A stretch of 47,931 nt of DNA from Candidatus Levyibacteriota bacterium (GTDB lineage Bacteria; Patescibacteriota; Microgenomatia; Levybacterales; UBA12049). A program made the position numbers and the translations under genes. Position 1 is the stretch's first letter. Every line of letters begins with the position of its first letter. Below are positions 38,958 through 44,974 of the stretch, in pieces. The notes below the pieces were generated by a model, which made no database searches, was not told where the DNA came from, and worked only from the letters and a program-made list of their open reading frames with translations. Location of the stretch: NCBI GenBank assembly GCA_009695045.1, contig SIBS01000004.1:1-47931 (forward strand), given 5' to 3'.

Positions 38958-39989
38958 ATGAGATTTTTAAAATTTAAGTTTATAATTGGAGTATCAATAG
39001 GCATTTATATAATTGGCATGCTTGCAAGCAATGCTAGTGCTGATGGAGTTAATCTTGGTGTCTATCCTCCAATTATTCAAATAATAGCAACTCCACCAGC
39101 AAAAATAGAAAGCGAGGTAACTATACAAAACCTAGAAAATCAGTCAATTAATGTATCTATTGAACTAAGACCATTTACCGCATCTAAGAAAGAGAATGGA
39201 GAAGTAAGATATCTTAATAAAAATGAGCCGTTTGGAGCTGATCCATTATTGCTACAAAGAATTGAGATAGTTGAAAATGGAAAAATTATCAAAGAAACCG
39301 TTCTTGGTCCCAAACAGAAAAAAACATTAAAAATAAATATCACTATTCCCAAAGAATCACCGCTATCAGACTACTATTTTTCTATTCTATTTATATCAAA
39401 ATCATATCAATATGATCAAATATCGCAATCAGAAAAAGAGCCAAAACAAAGTGGATCATTTATGCAGGTAGGGATTTCTACAAATATATTATTATCAGTA
39501 GGTCCAAAAGGTATTGCTAAAGGTACAATTGAAGAGTTCTCCTCACCGCTCTTTATGGAAAAGGGACCAGTTCCATTTACAGTAAGGATTAACAATAAAA
39601 GCGAACACTCAGTGGCACCAAAAGGAAATATTTTAATTAAAAATTTTTTTGGACAACTAATTGGCAACATTGAACTAGCGCAGGTAAATATACTCGCTGG
39701 AACTATTCGCTCTATACCAGATATAGAACATATCATAAATTTGAAAACTCAAAAAGAAATGCTATCAATGGATCATCCAAAAGCTTTTTGGACCGAATAT
39801 TTCCTACTAGGACCATACACAGCTACACTAACAACCTCACTAACCGACAATGGGCCAATTTATAGTCGTACTATCTATTTTTTTGGTTTCCCTATTCAAG
39901 GAGTAATTGGAATACTTATGTCAGTAATTATTGTCTTCTGGCTTAAGCAGAGAATAAATTATCATAAAAAAAATAAACCAAATACATAA
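38958..39989 (+). CDS. DUF916-like secreted protein with C-terminal TM anchor, module 1
   Basis: N-terminal signal/TM; PPIIQIIATPPAKIESEVTIQNLENQSINVSIEL; ITIPKESPLSDYYFSILFIS; C-terminal TM GVIGILMSVIIVFWL. Confidence 0.75.
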   Translation: MRFLKFKFIIGVSIGIYIIGMLASNASADGVNLGVYPPIIQIIATPPAKIESEVTIQNLENQSINVSIELRPFTASKKENGEVRYLNKNEPFGADPLLLQRIEIVENGKIIKETVLGPKQKKTLKINITIPKESPLSDYYFSILFISKSYQYDQISQSEKEPKQSGSFMQVGISTNILLSVGPKGIAKGTIEEFSSPLFMEKGPVPFTVRINNKSEHSVAPKGNILIKNFFGQLIGNIELAQVNILAGTIRSIPDIEHIINLKTQKEMLSMDHPKAFWTEYFLLGPYTATLTTSLTDNGPIYSRTIYFFGFPIQGVIGILMSVIIVFWLKQRINYHKKNKPNT

Positions 39990-40104
39990 AATGTCTAATT
40001 ATGATTAATTAATTTTGCTAAATTATTAATAATCATGCTCATAACTATTGATATTTACTAAAATTATATTGATAATTACAAAACTAACTTATGTTTATAT
40101 ATTT

Positions 40105-41541
40105 ATGAAAATATTAAATAAATTATTAATTATATTTCTGGTATTGATTTATCAAGAATTATTAACAACAAAAGCACAGGCTTCGCCCCTTTTAACTATT
40201 TCAGATACAACAACTACCTCTCGCCCATCTTCAGCTTCCCCGCTCAATTCTGATGCTAGTATTGGAGACAATGTGCTCAAAATCTATGATAATAATTCTC
40301 GTTTTCTATCATCTGATAATGTAAAGATAATCCGAACATCAAATGCAGCAAATATAGCAACTGGATTTATGATTGCTTCTCAAGCCTCAGAATTAACATC
40401 TGTATATCTGACCAATGAAGGAGTGTCTGATTTTGTACAAGCCGGAACGGATGTATTAATCAATCCAGTTACCGCAATGCACAAGATAGTCTTTAAGACG
40501 GTAAATCCTATTCCTGCTGGAGGTAAAATAATTATTACTTTTCCAGGAATTAGCAACAACACCGCATCTCCATCTGCTTCATCATTTGCTTTTAATGGAC
40601 TCAATTCCGATACGGGAGAAAAAATAAAGGCACACAATGCCATCTGTAGTATTACTGTTGAATCACCTAGAATAACTTGTGTCACTTCTAATATTATTGT
40701 TGCTGGCACTACTATAACTCTTTTAATTGGATGCGCTAACAACACTGAGACGTCCTGCATTACACAATCACCAACAATTATTAATCCTACCAAAAAAAAT
40801 ATAGCAGGAGAGTCAAAAAGTTGGCTAATTTCAATAACAACTCAAGACTCTAGTACGATTCCCATTGTTATAGATTCTGGAAAAGCAGTGGTTAGCAATA
40901 TTGAATCAGTAACTATCCGTGCCAACGTAGATCCAACAATTACATTCACGATAACAGGTATTAATAATGGTTCTTCAATTAATTATCTAAATCCTAATTG
41001 TGGAATAAAGGAAACTACGAATACAGGCATCAATGCTACATTTTCTAGTATTGATATTGGTGTTGTTGATGAAATGCCTGAAATAAATCAAAAACTAAAT
41101 AATATTACCGCTCAACGCATCAACATTACAACAAATATATCAAATGGTTATTCACTCACGGCCACATCTAGTAGTCATTTAATAAATACTGTAACCGATA
41201 CATGGTTCAATGACTGGATTACTCCAAGAGCATTTAATCCAAATGTGGAAGGTTTTGGACTACATCCATGTGGTACTGATGCTCCAATTAATTTTAATGA
41301 AGGCCTATCACATTCAGTGGAGTGCTTTACAAAAACATCTGGATCTTCATCAAGAGAATGCCTGTACTCATGGCCCACTAGTACCAAGTCAATAACTATT
41401 GCATCACGAACTATTGGCCCAGTACAGGGAGAGAATGGATCCGGCATCACAAGCATATCCTATGCAGCGGGAACAGACAAATCTATACTAGCTGGTACAT
41501 ATAAAACTTCAATAACATATCTTGCGATTCCAATATTTTAA
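40105..41541 (+). CDS. secreted surface beta-protein (WxL-like), module 2
   Basis: Track ORF begins 40048; signal peptide starts at MKILNKLLIIFLVLIYQELL (40105); C-terminal GYSLTATSSS...LAGTYKTSITYLAIPIF parallels the 37730 protein. Confidence 0.75.
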   Translation: MKILNKLLIIFLVLIYQELLTTKAQASPLLTISDTTTTSRPSSASPLNSDASIGDNVLKIYDNNSRFLSSDNVKIIRTSNAANIATGFMIASQASELTSVYLTNEGVSDFVQAGTDVLINPVTAMHKIVFKTVNPIPAGGKIIITFPGISNNTASPSASSFAFNGLNSDTGEKIKAHNAICSITVESPRITCVTSNIIVAGTTITLLIGCANNTETSCITQSPTIINPTKKNIAGESKSWLISITTQDSSTIPIVIDSGKAVVSNIESVTIRANVDPTITFTITGINNGSSINYLNPNCGIKETTNTGINATFSSIDIGVVDEMPEINQKLNNITAQRINITTNISNGYSLTATSSSHLINTVTDTWFNDWITPRAFNPNVEGFGLHPCGTDAPINFNEGLSHSVECFTKTSGSSSRECLYSWPTSTKSITIASRTIGPVQGENGSGITSISYAAGTDKSILAGTYKTSITYLAIPIF

Positions 41542-41555
41542 CTTAAAATAAAATT

Positions 41556-42518
41556 ATGAATATTAAAATGAAATATCATTGGAGATTAAAAATTCTTATA
41601 CTAATCATCATATTTTCTACTTGCAATATCTATAGAGGAAGAACATATGCTCAAGAAATACAGCAACGGTCATTTACCATCAGTCCTCCTATTGTAGAAA
41701 AAGAACTTAATCCAGGAGACATATCTGAAGGAATTATTAAAATCGAAAATCAAAATAATGATAATCTTATTCTATCAATATCAACTCAAGATTATATAGT
41801 AGAAGACACGAATGGAACCCCAGCTCTCGTATCTTCAGATAAAATAATAAGTAAATATTCCGCAAAATCATGGATTGGAACAGATCAATCAACTGTCACG
41901 ATAGAGCCTCACAAAAAAATCGAAATATCATACTATATTAAAATTCCCAAAGATTCACGACCGGGAGGCCATTACGCTGCAATTATCTTCAGCCCAATTA
42001 ATCGAATTAACAACGAAGGAACAGGCGCTACTGTAAACACTTTGCTTGCATCTCTATTTTATCTTAACATAAAAGGAAATATAATTGAAAACGCATTGCT
42101 AAACAAAATTAAAATAAATAGCTTTCAAGAATATGGTCCAATAAATATAGCCACACAAATTAGAAATCTAGGCGATCTACATATTCGACCAGATGCAAAG
42201 TTCACGCTCTATGATACCTTTGGCAAAGTAATAGAAACACAGCAATTAAAAAAATCGAATATATTTCCAGGATCATCTCTTGACTTTAAAAATACCATGG
42301 GCAAAAAATGGATGATTGGACAATATAGAGTGGAATTTTTAGGAGGGTATGGAAAATACAATAATAAACCTCTCTCCTCGTCAATAACATTCATAATATT
42401 TCCATGGAAAATATCAATAATTATAATTCTTATCACTACCCTATTTATTCTTGGTACTATATATTTCGTAAGAGAAAGAGGCAGTAAGAGAGGTAGAAAT
42501 CCATTAATTATTCTTTAA
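41556..42518 (+). CDS. DUF916-like secreted protein with C-terminal TM anchor, module 2
   Basis: FTISPPIVEKELNPGDISEGIIKIENQNNDNLILSIS; IKIPKDSRPGGHYAAIIFSP; C-terminal TM followed by a basic tail. Confidence 0.8.
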   Translation: MNIKMKYHWRLKILILIIIFSTCNIYRGRTYAQEIQQRSFTISPPIVEKELNPGDISEGIIKIENQNNDNLILSISTQDYIVEDTNGTPALVSSDKIISKYSAKSWIGTDQSTVTIEPHKKIEISYYIKIPKDSRPGGHYAAIIFSPINRINNEGTGATVNTLLASLFYLNIKGNIIENALLNKIKINSFQEYGPINIATQIRNLGDLHIRPDAKFTLYDTFGKVIETQQLKKSNIFPGSSLDFKNTMGKKWMIGQYRVEFLGGYGKYNNKPLSSSITFIIFPWKISIIIILITTLFILGTIYFVRERGSKRGRNPLIIL

Positions 42519-42624
42519 ATAAGTTATATTTTATCCTGAGCAAGATATAGCTATAAAAGTTATTAAATTATTACTCAATGCGCAATTTAAAAACATTATT
42601 AAAATAAAACTATCATAATTATAT

Positions 42625-43536
42625 CTAATAACCAATGAACCAACCATGATGCAACTTTTTCTTTTTTAATTTAGTTAGAAATTTCTTCCAAAATTTATTT
42701 TTAGTAATAATTGAGAATATCCTTGGATAAAGCCTAAATAGTAACATTAAGATTAAAATAAATAATGGGAATATCATCCACAATATATCAAAATTAATAT
42801 TTGATATATATTTCCATAATCTAGAAAAGAAATCATTTAACCAATTATTAAACTGATCAGTAACCGAAAGAACAATAATCATCGCCCCTTTTTTAGATTT
42901 AAAGGAATCCTTTCCTTTAAAGGTCGCCTCAGCAAAAATATAATTTTCACCCAATCCTAATCCAAATATTTCTACAGTATAGTAGCCTGATTTATCAGAG
43001 ATAGTTTTAATAATTTTACCATTGCTAATAATTTTCACTTCTGCTTCTGGCATAGTGTATCCAATTACCGTAGCTGAAGATCCTAGTGCTATTTTCGTCC
43101 TCACCAGTCCTATCGTTGGAGGCAAAAATAAATCTTTTTTTGTAATCACACTTTCAGCTGGTGGAAATGAAAAACACACTTCAGATATGCCAATTTTTTT
43201 AAAATCTACAGCAATTAAACAGAATTCAGATAGTCTTTTTTTTATAATTTCATTAGAGAAAGTAAAATAACCATCTTTGTCAGCAACGGTAGAATTTAAA
43301 AACTGATCTTCATTAATCCTTAAAACTATGCTTGCATAAGGACTAGCAGATCCAGATATATTTAAGAAATAATCACCAACGAATGCGCTTACGTTCACGG
43401 AATTATTAGATTGAATCGCAAATGCGAAATTAGTATGTATAGATATCAATATAGTACTTATTGTAATAAAAACTATCAATAGAAAATATTTTATTATTAA
43501 TTTTTTAAATATTATTTTTTTGAATTTAATCCACAT
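42625..43536 (-). CDS. surface protein with Ig-like/carboxypeptidase-regulatory-like domains and C-terminal TM
   Basis: N-terminal signal/TM; ISGSASPYASIVLRINEDQFLNSTVADKDGYFTFSN, GYTMPEAEVKIISNGKIIKTISDKSGYYTVEI; C-terminal TM ILWMIFPLFILILMLLF. Confidence 0.7.
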   Translation of the reverse strand: MWIKFKKIIFKKLIIKYFLLIVFITISTILISIHTNFAFAIQSNNSVNVSAFVGDYFLNISGSASPYASIVLRINEDQFLNSTVADKDGYFTFSNEIIKKRLSEFCLIAVDFKKIGISEVCFSFPPAESVITKKDLFLPPTIGLVRTKIALGSSATVIGYTMPEAEVKIISNGKIIKTISDKSGYYTVEIFGLGLGENYIFAEATFKGKDSFKSKKGAMIIVLSVTDQFNNWLNDFFSRLWKYISNINFDILWMIFPLFILILMLLFRLYPRIFSIITKNKFWKKFLTKLKKKKLHHGWFIGY

Positions 43537-43820
43537 ATATTATATTGCAAACTGCCCCATTAAGTTAACACATGCTCTACTATTATCCATAAAATATTAC
43601 ATTCGAAATAATTAATATTTTATATTTTTACTATATATTTATGATTCATATAATTATTTTTAATTCACCTATATATATTGTAGACGAATTTAGAGTAGAA
43701 AAACAAATGATAACAAATATAAAATATAATGCCGTAAACACAATCTAAATAGCAAATAATAAAAAATAGCATTTATTATATTTGGATTGCCAAATTATAA
43801 TTTTTAAAAGTTGAGCTACA

Positions 43821-43964
43821 ATGATATGGTTATTTTTAATAATTACTTCTGTTTTAATATTTTCTTACATTCAGATTACTAGGACTATAGGACTTTATAC
43901 CTTGCTTAAAATACGAATAAAAATAGAAAAACTTATCATTTTTCAATTTAGATTATATTATTAA
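43821..43964 (+). CDS. possible 47-aa single-TM small protein
   Basis: Hand-translated: MIWLFLIITSVLIFSYIQITRTIGLYTLLKIRIKIEKLIIFQFRLYY; below the track length cut-off. Confidence 0.25.
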   Translation: MIWLFLIITSVLIFSYIQITRTIGLYTLLKIRIKIEKLIIFQFRLYY

Positions 43965-44063
43965 TGATGTAATTTGAGATATTTAATATATAGATTGATG
44001 ATAAAAAAATACGAAATCTTTAAAATAATAAGGTTTTTATCGTCTTAAATTACCCTCTAATAC

Positions 44064-44096
44064 GTCCAAATCAATATACTAGATATTAATTTGGAC
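44064..44096. repeat. Imperfect palindrome GTCCAAAT...ATTTGGAC
   Basis: 8-bp outer arms, one mismatch, then AATAT/ATATT inner arms with a 5-nt loop. Confidence 0.55.
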
Positions 44097-44122
44097 AAGC
44101 CTAGTATTTATACTATGGGATA

Positions 44123-44151
44123 TTGACAACGATACTAGTAGTTTCTAAGCT
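44123..44151 (+). promoter_or_regulatory. Candidate promoter of small-ORF pair
   Basis: TTGACA (44123-44128), 17 nt, TAAGCT (44146-44151); ATG at 44160. Confidence 0.45.
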
Positions 44152-44159
44152 ATAAGTGT

Positions 44160-44354
44160 ATGAAAAATCAAATTATTTCAAGTAATTATTTAGATCATGA
44201 AAATTATTGCCCAGATACAAGATTATACAGATTATACAGATTATACAGATATATTAATTTAATGTTTTATCATCAAATAACTCTTCCCTATGCTTGTGCC
44301 TATTCATTTACATACTATAGACACTTTTCTATGACAGGAGTAAATCAAGAATGA
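44160..44354 (+). CDS. small protein containing an RLY tripeptide repeat
   Basis: 64 aa; GATTATACA 9-mer tandem repeat at 44221-44250 encodes RLYRLYRLYR. Confidence 0.35.
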   Translation: MKNQIISSNYLDHENYCPDTRLYRLYRLYRYINLMFYHQITLPYACAYSFTYYRHFSMTGVNQE

Positions 44355-44518
44355 ATCCATATAAAATAAAACCATATATTAATTCACGAATATTAAAAAA
44401 AAACTATCAAACCTATCGCCCATTCATGGCCTCTGCTTCGGCCAAGATGTTTTGGGTATCAATTGCAATCACTTTAAGTTTTGTAATAAGTCAAACATTT
44501 TTATTTTTTACAAGATAA
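44351..44518 (+). CDS. 55-aa small protein with one TM helix
   Basis: Hand-translated: MNPYKIKPYINSRILKKNYQTYRPFMASASAKMFWVSIAITLSFVISQTFLFFTR; ATGA overlap with the upstream ORF and AGGAG upstream. Confidence 0.45.
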   Translation: MNPYKIKPYINSRILKKNYQTYRPFMASASAKMFWVSIAITLSFVISQTFLFFTR

Positions 44519-44689
44519 AAATATAAATATCTAAAATTACGCTAATAAAAATAACCTGTCCATGGATCACTTAAAGAGTTTATTAATATCAAAAAGTAAT
44601 AATCTGATATATATTATATCTTTTGTCGGGTCGTACACAAAAACATCATTCTTCATTAAGATAAATTCTAATTCTAAAAGGAGGCTACC

Positions 44690-44974
44690 ATGAGTTTACT
44701 GGAAAAGTTTAAAAAATACCTACAGGATCAGACTACGCCTGCATCTAGGGCTACAATAAAAAATTACTTAGCAGATGTTGGTCAATTTATAAAATGGTGC
44801 GAGGATAAATTTGGCTATTTTTCTCCAAAAGACATAAATTATGTAACTATTTCAACATATAAAAAAATTAAAAACGATTCTGGTATTTCATTAAGCTCAA
44901 TTGATAGGCATATTTCTTCGCTTCGTAAATTTCATACTTTTCTAAGTATAAGTAGTCATGATATTGAATCTAAT
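44690..44974 (+). other. Core-binding (SAM-like) domain 1 of the giant protein
   Basis: LLEKFKKYLQDQTTPASRATIKNYLADVGQFIKWCEDK...SGISLSSIDRHISSLRKFHTFLSI matches the XerC/XerD N-terminal domain pattern. Confidence 0.8.

Noticed and set aside
40380-40793. 137-aa minus-strand ORF
   Set aside because: Antisense to the module-2 secreted protein; no coding features.
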